This document shows, piece after piece, positions 8,872 to 18,154 of a stretch of 64,000 nt of DNA. Where the stretch lies: NCBI RefSeq assembly GCF_963667685.1, contig NZ_OY763930.1:2153501-2217500 (forward strand). The letters are read 5' to 3'. The DNA is from Maridesulfovibrio sp. Lineage in GTDB: Bacteria; Desulfobacterota; Desulfovibrionia; Desulfovibrionales; Desulfovibrionaceae. How positions within the stretch are numbered: the stretch's first letter is position 1; every line of letters starts with the position of its first letter. Both the position numbers and the translations under genes were made by a program. The notes below the pieces were generated by a model. It ran no database searches. It saw only the letters and a list, made by a program, of their open reading frames with translations, and was not told the origin of the DNA.

Positions 8872-9723
8872 TTATTTTAGCCAGGAATCAACCTGAGCTT
8901 TGTTTTCCTTGATAAAACGCTTTGCGTTTTCATAAGGATCAGCTCCTTTTTCCTGGTTCCAAGCCATAACCATCTGAAGCTGGTTTGCGTCCTTCCATGC
9001 GAATTTATCGAGGAAAGCATAAACCTTGGGCATGTCTTTATCGAGACCTTTGCGCACTATAGTGTTGATGGTTTCGGATTCACCGAGGACCCCCTTGGGA
9101 TCTTTGAGGTATTTAAGATCCCAACGGCCGAACATCCAGTGCGGGGACCATGCGGTGACAACAATCCATTTTTTATTTTTGATGGCGTTGGACAATGCTG
9201 CAGTCATGGTAGCGCCGGAACCTTCCATGAGTTCAAATTTATCGAGGTTGTATTCTTTCATCGCATCCTCGGAGAGACGCATCAGCCCCGCACCGGGGTC
9301 GATGCCGATAATCTTGTCATCAAATTTGTCAGCATACTTGTTGAGATCTGCGATCGAATCAGCTTCTACATAAGTAGGAACTGCCCAGCCGAGCTTTGCC
9401 CCGGAAACAATGGGGCCGAGGTTGACGACTTTCCCCTGAACCCTTTTCAGGTAGTCTGCGTGGGTTACGGGCAGCCATGCTGTTGCCAGACCATCGACAT
9501 CACCGGTTCCTACAGCCTGCCACATGGCTGCGGCAGCAACAGGGATGATCTCGCACTCCATGCCGAGGCGTTCTTCAATTACTGCTTTGATTACGTTGGT
9601 GGTCGCAGTTGCGCAGTCCCATTCAACATAAGCCAGTTTTACTTTTTTATCCGCGGCGAAAGCTGCTGTGCTGAAAGCTGCGAAGAGCAGTACTGTAAGT
9701 GTTAAAATTAAAATCTTCTTCAT
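8872..9723 (-). CDS. proX: Glycine betaine/proline ABC transporter substrate-binding protein
   Basis: 283 residues with a signal peptide (MKKILILTLTVLLFAAFSTAAFA) and the OpuAC/ProX fold signatures: LAYVEWDCATATTNVIKAV, AVGTGDVDGLATAWLPVTH and WIVVTAWSPHWMFGRWDLKYL. The tryptophans of the last two segments match the aromatic cage that holds the trimethylammonium group in this family. It binds a quaternary-ammonium osmolyte in the periplasm and delivers it to ProW. AAGGAGACTTAACG precedes the start. Third gene of proV-proW-proX. Confidence 0.93.
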   Translation of the reverse strand: MKKILILTLTVLLFAAFSTAAFAADKKVKLAYVEWDCATATTNVIKAVIEERLGMECEIIPVAAAAMWQAVGTGDVDGLATAWLPVTHADYLKRVQGKVVNLGPIVSGAKLGWAVPTYVEADSIADLNKYADKFDDKIIGIDPGAGLMRLSEDAMKEYNLDKFELMEGSGATMTAALSNAIKNKKWIVVTAWSPHWMFGRWDLKYLKDPKGVLGESETINTIVRKGLDKDMPKVYAFLDKFAWKDANQLQMVMAWNQEKGADPYENAKRFIKENKAQVDSWLK

Positions 9724-9756
9724 CGTTAAGTCTCCTTCTTTTGGTGTTGTGCCCGG

Positions 9757-10590
9757 TTATTTCTTGCCGGAACCGATTTTCTGAAGCACCTGATCCATGA
9801 TCATGGCTACGATGACAATTCCGATACCGGCCTCAAAGCCTTTGCCCATCTGTAGTCTCTGGATTGCTTTCCATACTTCGCCGCCGAGCCCCTTGGCTCC
9901 GATCATGGAAGCGATAACAACCATGGAAAGAGCCAGCATCACTGTCTGGTTTACACCGGCCATGATGGTGGGGGTGGCGATAGGCAGTTCAAGTTTAAAA
10001 AGTCTGTGCCAGCGGTTGGAGCCGAACGCTTCTGCGCATTCAACGAGGTCTTCAGGAACCTGCTTGATTCCGAGACAGGTCAGCCTGATTGATGGCGGCA
10101 TAGCAAAAATAATTGTTGAGAAAATGGCTGCTACTTTGCCCAGTCCGAAAAATGGGATGGCCGGAATAAGGTAGACAAAAGCGGGCATAGTCTGCATCAC
10201 GTCCAGAATCGGCATTACTATCCGGTTCACATGCTTGTTCATGGCGGCAAGAATCCCTATCGGTATGCCGATCATGAGCGCCAGCAGCGTAGCAACAATT
10301 ACCAGAGCAATCGTGCTGACCGTGGCCTGCCATAGGCCCATATTCCAGATCAGCAGAAGTCCGACTATGGAAAATATTGTAGTTCTTTTGCTCTTGGTCA
10401 TCTTCAGGGTTATTGCTGCCACAATGAGGATGAATGCCCACGGCGGACATGCCTTCATGGCACCTTCGACTACATCCAGTCCGGCATCGAGAACTGCCGA
10501 AAAGGCCTTGGTGGCAAAAGAAAAATGTTCCACCAGAAAATTGATAAACGCTTCGATTGTTTCCCCTATGGGAATGCGTGGGATATTCAT
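9757..10590 (-). CDS. proW: Glycine betaine/proline ABC transporter permease
   Basis: 277 residues from the ATG at 10590, one base after the proV stop (TAAGATG); GAGGGGGAAACTAAG supplies the ribosome-binding site. Several membrane segments are visible, among them FILIVAAITL, IALVIVATLLALMIGIPIGILAA and TVMLALSMVVIASMIGAKG. The EAA loop region is ECAEAFGSNRWHRLFKLELP. It forms the translocation path of the betaine importer with ProV. The open frame upstream of 10590 overlaps proV and is not taken as coding. Confidence 0.93.
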   Translation of the reverse strand: MNIPRIPIGETIEAFINFLVEHFSFATKAFSAVLDAGLDVVEGAMKACPPWAFILIVAAITLKMTKSKRTTIFSIVGLLLIWNMGLWQATVSTIALVIVATLLALMIGIPIGILAAMNKHVNRIVMPILDVMQTMPAFVYLIPAIPFFGLGKVAAIFSTIIFAMPPSIRLTCLGIKQVPEDLVECAEAFGSNRWHRLFKLELPIATPTIMAGVNQTVMLALSMVVIASMIGAKGLGGEVWKAIQRLQMGKGFEAGIGIVIVAMIMDQVLQKIGSGKK

Positions 10591-10591
10591 C

Positions 10592-11782
10592 TTAGTTTCC
10601 CCCTCTTTCAGCAAGTGCACCGATAAGAGTGCCGCGGACGATAACACCTTTCAGTTTTTTATCCTCATTTATGACCGGCAGTGGAAGTGTGCGGTCCTGC
10701 ATGATATTAAACAATTCCTGAGCGGGGCAATCCAGATCAACAGCTTGTAGGTCGGTACTCATTATAGTGCGGATGTCCTTGCCTCCCTGTTCCACAAGCT
10801 TGGCGCAGTCTGCTGCGTTAAGCATGCCGATCAGTTTATGCTTTTCGTCAAGCACAAAGAGGTTTGAAATATTGTTTTTACGCATCTTGCGCAGGGAAGC
10901 CCTTGGGCCGTCGGTTTTGATGTTTGCAACGGCATCGATTTTTTTCATTACGGATTCTGCGGTAAGGACTTTAGTGATATCAACGTCCTCGACAAAGCGG
11001 CGGACGTATTCTGTAGCAGGTTCAGTTAGAATTTCCTCAGGTGTTCCTACCTGAACTATCTCACCATCCTTCATGAGTACGATACGGTCTCCGATCTTGA
11101 GGGCTTCGTCGAGATCGTGACTGATAAAGACGATGGTTTTGTGCATGCGTTCCTGCAGGTTGATAAGCTCATCCTGCATATCGCGACGGATTAGCGGGTC
11201 AAGTGCACTGAAAGCTTCGTCCATAAGCAGAATGTCAGGATCCAGGGCTAATGCCCGGGCGAGCCCCACACGCTGCTGCATCCCGCCGGAGAGCTGGTCT
11301 GGATAAGATTCTTCCCAGCCGCTGAGCCCAACTAGTTCTAAGGCTTCCATGGCTTTCTGCTTGCGGGTTTTAGGGTCTGTATCTGCTATTTCCAGCCCGT
11401 ATTCAGTGTTTTTAAGAACCGTACGGTGTGGGAAAAGCGCGAAGTTCTGAAAAACCATTCCCAGTTTTTCCAGCCGAATCTTGCGCAGCTTGTTTTTGCT
11501 TAGGGTTGTAATGTCTTCACCATCAATAAATATTTTCCCGCCAGTGGGTTCGATTAGCCTGTTTATGCAGCGGACAAGGGTGGATTTTCCGCTGCCGGAA
11601 AGCCCCATGACCACAACAATTTCACCTTCTTCAACACTGAATGAGGCGTTGTTTACACCTACACCGTGTTTTGTTTTTTCCATAATTTCATCTTTAGTTG
11701 CACCCTTGTTAAGCATAGGAATTATCTTGCTGGGGTTGCTTCCAAAGATTTTATAGAGATTTTCGACTCTGATTTTTTCCAT
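10592..11782 (-). CDS. proV: Glycine betaine/proline ABC transporter ATP-binding protein with CBS domains
   Basis: 396 residues from the ATG at 11782 ([15 protein letters not shown]), preceded by CGGAGAAATC. Walker A is [13 protein letters not shown], the signature is [15 protein letters not shown] and Walker B is [13 protein letters not shown]. From roughly residue 270 to the end there are two CBS repeats ([25 protein letters not shown] and [25 protein letters not shown]), as in OpuAA/ProV, where they sense ionic strength or nucleotides. First gene of the operon. Confidence 0.95.
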   Translation of the reverse strand: MEKIRVENLYKIFGSNPSKIIPMLNKGATKDEIMEKTKHGVGVNNASFSVEEGEIVVVMGLSGSGKSTLVRCINRLIEPTGGKIFIDGEDITTLSKNKLRKIRLEKLGMVFQNFALFPHRTVLKNTEYGLEIADTDPKTRKQKAMEALELVGLSGWEESYPDQLSGGMQQRVGLARALALDPDILLMDEAFSALDPLIRRDMQDELINLQERMHKTIVFISHDLDEALKIGDRIVLMKDGEIVQVGTPEEILTEPATEYVRRFVEDVDITKVLTAESVMKKIDAVANIKTDGPRASLRKMRKNNISNLFVLDEKHKLIGMLNAADCAKLVEQGGKDIRTIMSTDLQAVDLDCPAQELFNIMQDRTLPLPVINEDKKLKGVIVRGTLIGALAERGGN

Positions 11783-12334
11783 GATTTCTCCGTTAAGTAA
11801 AACCAAACACCTTCTCGCTATTGTAGAGGCTAGTGGTATTATTAGTAAAATAAACAAACAACGATCAGGATTAAAGGAGGGGGTATTTTTTCCGGGGCAG
11901 AATTTAAATTGATTTCCTGAACGGAAGTGCCGGTCTTTTTAATGTAGTAATGTTGTTTGGAGTGCATCTTTCTATGCAGTGTTTGTTTTTTATAGTTGTG
12001 TTTAATGTTACTGTTTAAAAGTACTGTTTTTACATTGAGTAAATACAGTGTGTAGAAGCTGTTTACATTGGTAGTAAAAGCTCACTTCTGTCGATCAATT
12101 TTGGCGTGTTAAGATAGCGTAATAAGTTTTTCTGAGGGATTGAAAATTATGACTTCGAGTTTTAAGGTTAGATAAAATAAAGGACTATGTCAAATAAGAT
12201 TGAATTTTGATTGAAAGCATTCATTTTTTATCTGTTTTAGAAGTATTTTTAGCTTGGCAAATATCGTAGTAGATTATTTGCTCTGAATGGGGGGAGAGTG
12301 CTCATAATCACGAATAATTACGGTTAATAAAAGG
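11783..12334 (-). promoter_or_regulatory. AT-rich region upstream of proV, possible promoter
   Basis: No coding sequence is apparent in about 550 bp. A weak sigma-70-like pair on the minus strand is TTTACT (11844-11849) and TACAAT (11820-11825) with an 18-bp spacer. The stretch 11940-12100 has several TACTGTTT-like repeats in a very AT-rich background and could hold operator sites. Nothing else is recognised. Confidence 0.3.
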
Positions 12335-12364
12335 AAAGCCCGAAAACGTATGTTTTCGGGCTTT
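12335..12364 (-). terminator. Intrinsic terminator after the zraR-like gene
   Basis: AAAGCCCGAAAAC pairs with GTTTTCGGGCTTT. It lies about 70 bp past the stop of the response regulator gene. Confidence 0.9.
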
Positions 12365-12432
12365 ATAAAGCTGACCGCAATATGTCAGCGTGATCTATTT
12401 GTGTATGCTGCGTACAGCTTTGCAATTGAAGA

Positions 12433-13863
12433 TTAGCGGCGGGTCAATCCATATTTTTTAAGCTTATATTGCAGAGTTCTTCGGCTGATGCCAAGCGCGT
12501 CTGCTGTACGCTCTCGGTGATGCTGGTTGGCTTCAAGGGCGGTTATCAATGCCTGACGTTCGGCATCGTCTAAAGTTGGCGTTCCTGTTGCTTGGGCTGG
12601 CGCTGCTGATGCCGTGGCAGGTTGCTGCACCGGTCGCTGGTCTGCGGATGCTTGTTGCATGGTCTGCTCAAATTGTGTCTGCCGTGGCACGGGATTCTGG
12701 ACTTGAGGTGGCAGTAGTTCCGGCCCGAGTACTTCACTGCGGCTTAGGATAATTGCCCTTTCAAGAACATTCTCCAATTCACGGACGTTGCCAGGCCAAT
12801 CATAAAATCCCAGGATATCGAGAAAGGAAGGGGTCACCGAACGGACTTTTTTATTGTTTTTACGACCCAGTTTTTCCAGCAGATAGGCTACCAGAGCCGG
12901 CAGGTCTCCCACACGTTCCCGTAAAGGAGGAATACGTATCTCAAGTACACTCAGGCGGTAATAAAGGTCCTCGCGGAAATTCCCGTTCTCCACTTCTTTT
13001 TTCAGGTCGCGGTTGGTTGCTGCAATAATACGCACATCTGTTTCAACCGGAGAAACACTGCCCAGCGGTTCAACCACCTTTTCCTGCAATGCTCGCAGGA
13101 TTTTGGCTTGCAGTACCGGGTCCATTTCACCGATCTCATCAAGAAAAAGAGTTCCGCCCGAGGCGAGTTGAAAACGTCCCGGCTTGTTAGCATTGGCGCC
13201 GGTAAAAGCTCCTTTCATATATCCGAAAAGTTCGCTTTCCAGCAGATCGGCAGGAAGCGCGGCACAGTTGACTTTGATCAGCGGCTTGTCAGCCCTCTGG
13301 CTGGAACGGTGCAGACCTTCGGCTACCAGTTCTTTACCTGTACCCGATTCTCCAAGTACGAGAATGGTAGCTTCGGAAGGTCCGGCCTGCTCAATAAGAT
13401 CTTTTACATGCAGCATGCCCTGAGAGTTGCCGATCATTTCCTCGGTTGCTCCCGCTGCTGATTTTAATTTTTCGTTTTCATCCACCAGCCGTGAATAATT
13501 GAGCGCCTTGGCCATGACCGCTTTTAATTCTTCATTATCAGCAGGCTTGGTCAGGTAGTCGAAAGCCCCGTGTTTCATAGCCACAACTGCGGAGTTAACA
13601 TTACCGAACGCAGTAAGCATTATGACCGGAAGTCCCGGCATAATGGTGTTCAATTCCTTGAGCAGGGCCATGCCGTCCATGCCTTCCATGCGCATGTCGA
13701 TCAGAGCCGCGTTCAGGGACAGTCCCGGGAGAATTTCGAGCGCCTGCTCACCTGACTGTGCTTCGTGTACGGTCCAGCCGTCGCCTTCCAGCACGGCGCG
13801 GATAAGCATGCGCAGCGAAGGTTCATCATCAACTATGAGTACGTGTTTTCCTGATGCATTCAT
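12433..13863 (-). CDS. zraR: Sigma-54-dependent response regulator, ZraR/NtrC family
   Basis: 476 residues. The receiver domain (1 to about 120) has acidic DDE at 12-14, a phosphorylatable D56 in LIDMRMEGMDG and LTKPA near 105. The AAA+ domain has Walker A GESGTGKE, the sigma-54-contacting GAFTGA loop, Walker B GGTLFLDEIGEM and sensor IIAATNRD. The C-terminal Fis-type helix-turn-helix is ERTADALGISRRTLQYKLKKYG. It is downstream of the ZraS-like kinase with a 2-base gap, so kinase and regulator are a cognate pair. Likely targets are the three -24/-12 promoters found at 17122, 17997 and 20451. The symbol is by homology and regulon, not proven zinc specificity. Confidence 0.9.
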   Translation of the reverse strand: MNASGKHVLIVDDEPSLRMLIRAVLEGDGWTVHEAQSGEQALEILPGLSLNAALIDMRMEGMDGMALLKELNTIMPGLPVIMLTAFGNVNSAVVAMKHGAFDYLTKPADNEELKAVMAKALNYSRLVDENEKLKSAAGATEEMIGNSQGMLHVKDLIEQAGPSEATILVLGESGTGKELVAEGLHRSSQRADKPLIKVNCAALPADLLESELFGYMKGAFTGANANKPGRFQLASGGTLFLDEIGEMDPVLQAKILRALQEKVVEPLGSVSPVETDVRIIAATNRDLKKEVENGNFREDLYYRLSVLEIRIPPLRERVGDLPALVAYLLEKLGRKNNKKVRSVTPSFLDILGFYDWPGNVRELENVLERAIILSRSEVLGPELLPPQVQNPVPRQTQFEQTMQQASADQRPVQQPATASAAPAQATGTPTLDDAERQALITALEANQHHRERTADALGISRRTLQYKLKKYGLTRR

Positions 13864-13865
13864 TA

Positions 13866-15602
13866 TTAATTTTCCTCATTACGCATGGCCGGGAAGAATA
13901 GTTTGACGCATGTTCCTGTCGGACTTTCACTGTCCTCCGGCGCGGTGATTGTTACACGCCCGTTATGGCCGCGCATGATTGTGTTGACAATAGCAAGGCC
14001 GAGGCCGGTCCCCTTGGGCTTGTCGGTAAAAAATGGTTCAAGCGCGTGTTTGCGTATATCCTCAGGCATACCAGAACCGTTATCGCATACGCTGATCCAG
14101 ACACCGTGCTCAGCTGTGACTGCGGTAATGGAGATGTGTCCATCCTTTTCGGGGACTGCATCCAGACTATTGACCAGCAGGTTCAGCAAGACCTGTCTTA
14201 TCCCGTCCGGGTCGGCGTAGACTTCGGCTGTGTTTAACTCTGTATGCAAGATGGTTCCTTTGTGTTCAAGGTCAAATCCCATAAGAGTCTGCATCGAATC
14301 ACAGATTTCATGAAGGTTTAAAATTTCCGGCGCAAGCTCATGCGGCTTGGAGAGGTAGAGTAGGTCGGTCACAACCCGGTTCAGGCGGTCCGCCTCAGTC
14401 AGCATGGTCGTGGCATAAGTCCCGTAGGGCTGTTCTTCTTTGAATTTGTCGGCGAAAAGCTGGGCAAATCCGCGCAGCGAACTGAGCGGATTGCGGATTT
14501 CATGGGCCACTCCGGCGGCCAGTGAACCGATTGAAGCCAGTCTGCGTGCTTCGTAAAGATCTTCTTCAAGTCCGGCAATATCAGTACGGTCACGGATGAT
14601 AATCATTGTCCGCTTTTCTTCTCTGCTTTCAAAATAAGGAAAGAGAATCAGCTCCAGGTTTTTCCCTCCCAGACGGACATGCTCCCATACAACTTCGCCC
14701 CGTTTGAAGTCCTGCAGGGACTCATATGAAAATTCATTCCAGTTTTTACCGACCAGTGCTTCATTTGCGGAACTTTGCAGCAGTGCGTGCGCCGAACCGT
14801 TTGCGGCCAGAATGGCCCCCTGCGGTGAAAGGGTCAGCAGCCCGTCGGGCATATTGTCCAGCAGGTTGGCCTGAAAACGTTCAAGCCGGGTAAGTTTCTT
14901 GCCTTCTTCCCTGCGCTGGAAATAGGCAACAGCCAGCAGCCAGAGGACCAGTCCAGCCAGAAAAATGTATCCGGTCTGGAGAAGCGCGGCCCTGCGGTAC
15001 TGGTTGAACTGGCGCAGATGCTTTTCCGCGCTTAAGCCAAGCAGCAGGTAGGTTTCCTTTTCCTGCGGGGGCATAAATCCTCTTTGGTGTTTGTTGTGTC
15101 CATATAATCGCTGGAGAATAGGCTGTCCCACCGTCCCGTATAGCAGGGCGGCTTTGCCCTTGATCATTACCGGAGTGCTTGATTCACGCATTTTCGTAAT
15201 CATACTGAAAAGTGACGAAGGCGGAGTATAAATCGGACTGTTGTCCACATTCTGTTCCACAACCAGCATGGGTTTATAGTCAGGACCGTAGAGCGCTATG
15301 TACAGCAGATCTCCTTCGGCCACCATTTCTTGAAAAAGTTCCCGTGCTTCCGGCATCAGGCGGTCAGGCATACGCCTGTTATGCATTCCCGGAGGACGCA
15401 TACGCCGCGCGCCTTCAACAAGCTGGATATCCAGGCCGCGTGCGATGGAGCGGGCGGAAAGCAGCATATGTTCAAACACTGTCTGGTGCATCTGGCGCAG
15501 GTTGTGCCATGTCAGGTACAAACTTCCGGCCCCGAGTAGGATCAGGGCGAGCAGGGCCAGTGCAAGTGGCAGTTTCTGCGATTTTTTTGAGCTAAGTTCC
15601 AT
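13866..15602 (-). CDS. zraS: Membrane sensor histidine kinase, ZraS-like
   Basis: 578 residues. A transmembrane helix near residues 12-32 and a second near 212-230 bracket a periplasmic sensor domain. That domain has a Met/Arg/His-rich stretch ([19 protein letters not shown]) that could bind metal. A PAS domain follows ([19 protein letters not shown]), then the H-box [20 protein letters not shown]-box [12 protein letters not shown] and G-boxes CDNGSGMPE and GTGLGLAIV. It phosphorylates the regulator encoded 2 bases downstream. It begins 12 bases after the DUF4405 gene, and the three probably form one operon. The signal (metal or envelope stress) is inferred from the ZraS family. Confidence 0.87.
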   Translation of the reverse strand: MELSSKKSQKLPLALALLALILLGAGSLYLTWHNLRQMHQTVFEHMLLSARSIARGLDIQLVEGARRMRPPGMHNRRMPDRLMPEARELFQEMVAEGDLLYIALYGPDYKPMLVVEQNVDNSPIYTPPSSLFSMITKMRESSTPVMIKGKAALLYGTVGQPILQRLYGHNKHQRGFMPPQEKETYLLLGLSAEKHLRQFNQYRRAALLQTGYIFLAGLVLWLLAVAYFQRREEGKKLTRLERFQANLLDNMPDGLLTLSPQGAILAANGSAHALLQSSANEALVGKNWNEFSYESLQDFKRGEVVWEHVRLGGKNLELILFPYFESREEKRTMIIIRDRTDIAGLEEDLYEARRLASIGSLAAGVAHEIRNPLSSLRGFAQLFADKFKEEQPYGTYATTMLTEADRLNRVVTDLLYLSKPHELAPEILNLHEICDSMQTLMGFDLEHKGTILHTELNTAEVYADPDGIRQVLLNLLVNSLDAVPEKDGHISITAVTAEHGVWISVCDNGSGMPEDIRKHALEPFFTDKPKGTGLGLAIVNTIMRGHNGRVTITAPEDSESPTGTCVKLFFPAMRNEEN

Positions 15603-15614
15603 TAAATATCTTGA

Positions 15615-16457
15615 TTAAGGATTAAGAAGAGAGCTGACCGCCCGAGGCGAGTCCAGCCCCAGTGCCCCTGCAATTTCCTTGATGGTGGTTTTTTTGTCAA
15701 CAACTACGCCGTTTTCACGCAGGATATCGAGAGCTGTATTTAGATTAAGATTATATTTTGCACAGTACTGTTCAATGCTCATGCGCCCGATTCCGGCCCC
15801 GGACTGCTCGGAGTGTTGCTTTGAATTCATGTTTGCTTTGTTCATGGATGAATCATGCTCCGGCTGGTCCTTGAGAATTAAATCATGCACCTCTTTCGGT
15901 GTAAGTCCGGCATTAGCGGCAATGGATTTGATTGTCTCTTTGGTTGATTCAAGCTCCAGACCTGCATTTTTGAGTGAATTTACAGCTTTCTCCAAATCAA
16001 GACCGGTGCGTTTGCAGAAAATATCAAGCGGGCTGAGTTCGGCATGACCGTAAGGTGGAACTCCGTACTTGGCCTCTCCTTTTGCCTGAAAGTACCGGCT
16101 GAATTCCAGAACTTGTCTCATGGGTGGAAGTCCTGTCAGAGCACCGATGGATACGAAAAGAGTGAGAAACAAACTGATGAAAAACGCCGGCGAGGTAAAA
16201 ACCGCTTCTCCGGTTTTCTTTTTTAGATAGGCAATGATTAATTTCCAGTTCAGCCAGATGTGCAGCATGGAAACGGTGAGAAAAAATACTCCAAGACAAA
16301 TGTGCATGTCTCCCCATTGCTCTTTGCTGAGGCCCAGCATGCTCCAGTCCGCCCAGTAAGCGACACGTCCTTGCGGAACAACATAGAGGACAAGGCTGGT
16401 AATGATGAGTGTGATGAAGGAAAAAAAACTGGTAAGGGAAGTGATCTTTCTAAACAT
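15615..16457 (-). CDS. DUF4405 membrane protein with duplicated C-terminal helical module
   Basis: 280 residues. Three membrane helices are evident: SFITLIITSLVLYVVP, ICLGVFFLTVSMLHIWLNW and FFISLFLTLFVSIGALTGL. Histidines in WGDMHICLG and SMLHIWLNW match the DUF4405 pattern, a family related to b-type cytochrome subunits, so heme binding is plausible. The C-terminal half has two similar modules, LSPLDIFCKRTGLDLEKAVN (with SIAANAGLTPKEV) and MSIEQYCAKYNLNLNTALD (with EIAGALGLDSPRAV), joined by a His/Met/Ser-rich linker. It is the first gene of the kinase/regulator operon and may report redox or metal state to the kinase, which is inference. Confidence 0.75.
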   Translation of the reverse strand: MFRKITSLTSFFSFITLIITSLVLYVVPQGRVAYWADWSMLGLSKEQWGDMHICLGVFFLTVSMLHIWLNWKLIIAYLKKKTGEAVFTSPAFFISLFLTLFVSIGALTGLPPMRQVLEFSRYFQAKGEAKYGVPPYGHAELSPLDIFCKRTGLDLEKAVNSLKNAGLELESTKETIKSIAANAGLTPKEVHDLILKDQPEHDSSMNKANMNSKQHSEQSGAGIGRMSIEQYCAKYNLNLNTALDILRENGVVVDKKTTIKEIAGALGLDSPRAVSSLLNP

Positions 16458-16525
16458 TTTGCGCTCCTGTGCTTCTTTTCTGATAGCAATATCTTAAATA
16501 TGGGCGCGCTTGGAAGTGTTTTAAT

Positions 16526-16558
16526 AAAAAAAGGAGGACCGGTTAAGTCCTCCTTTTT
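16526..16558. terminator. Terminator between zraP-like gene 1 and the DUF4405 gene
   Basis: AAAAAGGAGGAC pairs with GTCCTCCTTTTT across a 7-nt loop. It separates the first zraP-like gene from the DUF4405-kinase-regulator operon. Confidence 0.92.
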
Positions 16559-16604
16559 GCCCGTTTTCCTGTAATCAAGTGTAGATGAACGTTATTTAAG
16601 TGGC

Positions 16605-17072
16605 TTAGGAATTCTGACCGGGACATCCACCCGCAGGACAGTCGCCCCTCTGGTTGTATCCGCAGCCCCCACCGCCCCTGCCATATCCCTGCCCCATGGG
16701 GGGGAAGGTCAGGCCGGTTGCTTTTTCTATTTCATCAGTCATCTTTTCATGTTCTTCGTTGAGCTTATCCCTTACTTTTGTAAGTTCCTGCACAAGAGCA
16801 TGAATGGTTTCTTTGTCGGCTTTACCTGAATCCACCAGCGCGTTGAGTTCAGTGTGCTTTGCCCACTGCTCGCTTTTCAGCTTCTGGAAAGTGGATTCAT
16901 ATTTTTTGATGATATCTTGTACCTGATTTTGTTTTTCAGGTGTCAGCTGCTCATATGCAGCCCAGTTACCGCAGTGGTAACCAGTGTTCCGGTAACCGTT
17001 TCGTGCCATTGCGACAGATGCTACTGCCAGAACCAGCACTACGATCAAGGGAACAAAAGCTTTTTTCTTCAT
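16605..17072 (-). CDS. ZraP-like periplasmic heavy-metal-binding protein 1
   Basis: 155 residues from the ATG at 17072, preceded by AGGAGATCAT; the open frame upstream is not used. A signal peptide (MKKKAFVPLIVVLVLAVASVAMA) is followed by the Spy/CpxP/ZraP-type helical region: YEQLTPEKQNQVQDIIKKYE, TELNALVDSGKADKETIHAL and DEIEKATGL. The C-terminus is Gly/Cys-rich (GRGGGGCGYNQRGDCPAGGCP), adding possible metal ligands. ZraP proteins form periplasmic oligomers that bind zinc and act as chaperones and feedback regulators of ZraS. It has its own -24/-12 promoter at 17122-17137 and a terminator. Confidence 0.88.
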   Translation of the reverse strand: MKKKAFVPLIVVLVLAVASVAMARNGYRNTGYHCGNWAAYEQLTPEKQNQVQDIIKKYESTFQKLKSEQWAKHTELNALVDSGKADKETIHALVQELTKVRDKLNEEHEKMTDEIEKATGLTFPPMGQGYGRGGGGCGYNQRGDCPAGGCPGQNS

Positions 17073-17121
17073 ATGATCTCCTGATGTGGTTAAAAGTTGT
17101 TGCCCTCTCGGCAAGACATAA

Positions 17122-17137
17122 AGCATGTGCCGTGCCA
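17122..17137 (-). promoter_or_regulatory. Sigma-54 promoter of zraP-like gene 1
   Basis: On the minus strand the sequence is TGGCACGGCACATGCT. The -24 element TGGCACG is a perfect consensus match, the spacer is GCAC and the -12 element is ATGCT (consensus TTGCW). It lies 50 bp upstream of the start codon. Confidence 0.9.
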
Positions 17138-17200
17138 AAAGTAAAAAATGTTTAAAAACAGTGTCTTGTAGGTTGGAAGGCCGCCTTTTTGTCTGTTGAA

Positions 17201-17268
17201 AGTGCAAAATAAAGTGCATTATGTTGCACAATAGTGCATGCGTTCGTGCATTAGAAATTATGCATGCA
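17201..17268. promoter_or_regulatory. Candidate activator-binding sites (TGCAC/GTGCA array) upstream of zraP-like gene 1
   Basis: Half-sites AGTGCAAAA, AGTGCATT, TTGCACAATAGTGCATG, CGTGCAT and TGCATGCA lie in 68 bp. The central TGCAC-AATA-GTGCA (17225-17238) is an inverted repeat about 88 bp upstream of the -24 element, the usual distance for a sigma-54 enhancer site. Confidence 0.65.
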
Positions 17269-17312
17269 ACTAAGGTGATAGCGGAAGAATTGACAGTTTA
17301 TAGCTGGAGAAT

Positions 17313-17346
17313 AAAAAAAAGGAGGCCCGGGGATGGGGGCCTCCTC
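17313..17346 (-). terminator. Terminator after zraP-like gene 2
   Basis: AGGAGGCCC pairs with GGGCCTCCT across a G-rich loop, about 75 bp past the stop codon. Confidence 0.85.
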
Positions 17347-17418
17347 TTGACAGGGGGGAAGGAGTGAACCTGTCTGGTCTACGCAGGGATGATAAGATGT
17401 TCTGTAATTAGGGATTTT

Positions 17419-17940
17419 TTAATAGGAGTTCCAGAATCCTCTGTTTTCATTGTAGTGTCCGCGTCCATTACGGGAACCACCATCGAAATAGCGGCCGCCC
17501 ATATGGTGACTGTCGTCGTAGTTACGTCCACCGAAATTAAAGCCGCATCCACGCGTGGGCATAACAATTCCTGTTGCTGATTCTATTTCATCATTTAGCT
17601 GGTCCCGGAGATTGTAGCTTCTGGTTTTGAGCTCGGTCATTTCTTTTACCAGTTTGGTGATGGTCTTCTGGTCAGCTTTACCCGAATTTACCAGTGCGTT
17701 AAGTTCAGTGCGTTTAGCCCACATCTGAGTTTTGACTGTCTGTAATTCCTTTTGATGTTTTTTGAAGATAGCTCTTACTTCCAGCTGTTTTTCCGGGGTA
17801 AGCTGTTCGAATATCATGCGGGGGCCATTGTTGCTGTAACCGGCATTGCTGTTTCGTTGGTAGCAGCCGCGGGCCATTGCTGTTCCGGCCATCGACATGA
17901 CCATTATGGCTACGATGGGAATCATGATTTTCTTTTTCAT
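17419..17940 (-). CDS. ZraP-like periplasmic heavy-metal-binding protein 2
   Basis: 173 residues. A signal peptide (MKKKIMIPIVAIMVMSMAGTAMA) is followed by the same helical core as its neighbour: IFEQLTPEKQLEVRAIFKKH, AKRTELNALVNSGKADQKTI and DEIESATGIV. The tail is rich in His, Tyr, Asn and Gly (DDSHHMGGRYFDGG), unlike the Cys-rich tail of the first copy, so the two may differ in metal preference. AGGAGAGCAACA precedes the ATG. It has its own -24/-12 promoter at 17997-18012. The two genes are clear paralogues in tandem. Confidence 0.88.
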   Translation of the reverse strand: MKKKIMIPIVAIMVMSMAGTAMARGCYQRNSNAGYSNNGPRMIFEQLTPEKQLEVRAIFKKHQKELQTVKTQMWAKRTELNALVNSGKADQKTITKLVKEMTELKTRSYNLRDQLNDEIESATGIVMPTRGCGFNFGGRNYDDSHHMGGRYFDGGSRNGRGHYNENRGFWNSY

Positions 17941-17996
17941 TGTTGCTCTCCTTGGGCTTTGCGAAAAAACTATTGCTAACTCGTTAACCCCACTAA

Positions 17997-18012
17997 AGCA
18001 TCAGTCGTGCCA
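17997..18012 (-). promoter_or_regulatory. Sigma-54 promoter of zraP-like gene 2
   Basis: On the minus strand the sequence is TGGCACGACTGATGCT, with the same -24 (TGGCACG) and -12 (ATGCT) elements and the same spacing as at 17122-17137. It is 57 bp upstream of the start codon. Confidence 0.9.
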
Positions 18013-18081
18013 AAGTGTATAAGCTGCTAAACTACTTGAATTATGGTACAGTTTTATACCGGAAAGGTCTGGAAAAGAACA

Positions 18082-18138
18082 TGCAAATAGCTGCGCAAGA
18101 GTGCACAACTTGTGCAAGAATAATGTTAAAATGCACAA
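18082..18138. promoter_or_regulatory. Candidate activator-binding sites upstream of zraP-like gene 2
   Basis: TGCACAA-C-TTGTGCA (18102-18116) is a perfect inverted repeat about 90 bp upstream of the -24 element. ATGCAAAT and TGCGCAA lie on one side and ATGCACAA on the other. Confidence 0.68.
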
Positions 18139-18154
18139 TACAAACTTAATATTT

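Noticed and set aside
11940-12100. Regularly spaced repeats as a CRISPR array
   Set aside because: The TACTGTTT-like words are short, uneven and without spacers; no cas genes are present.
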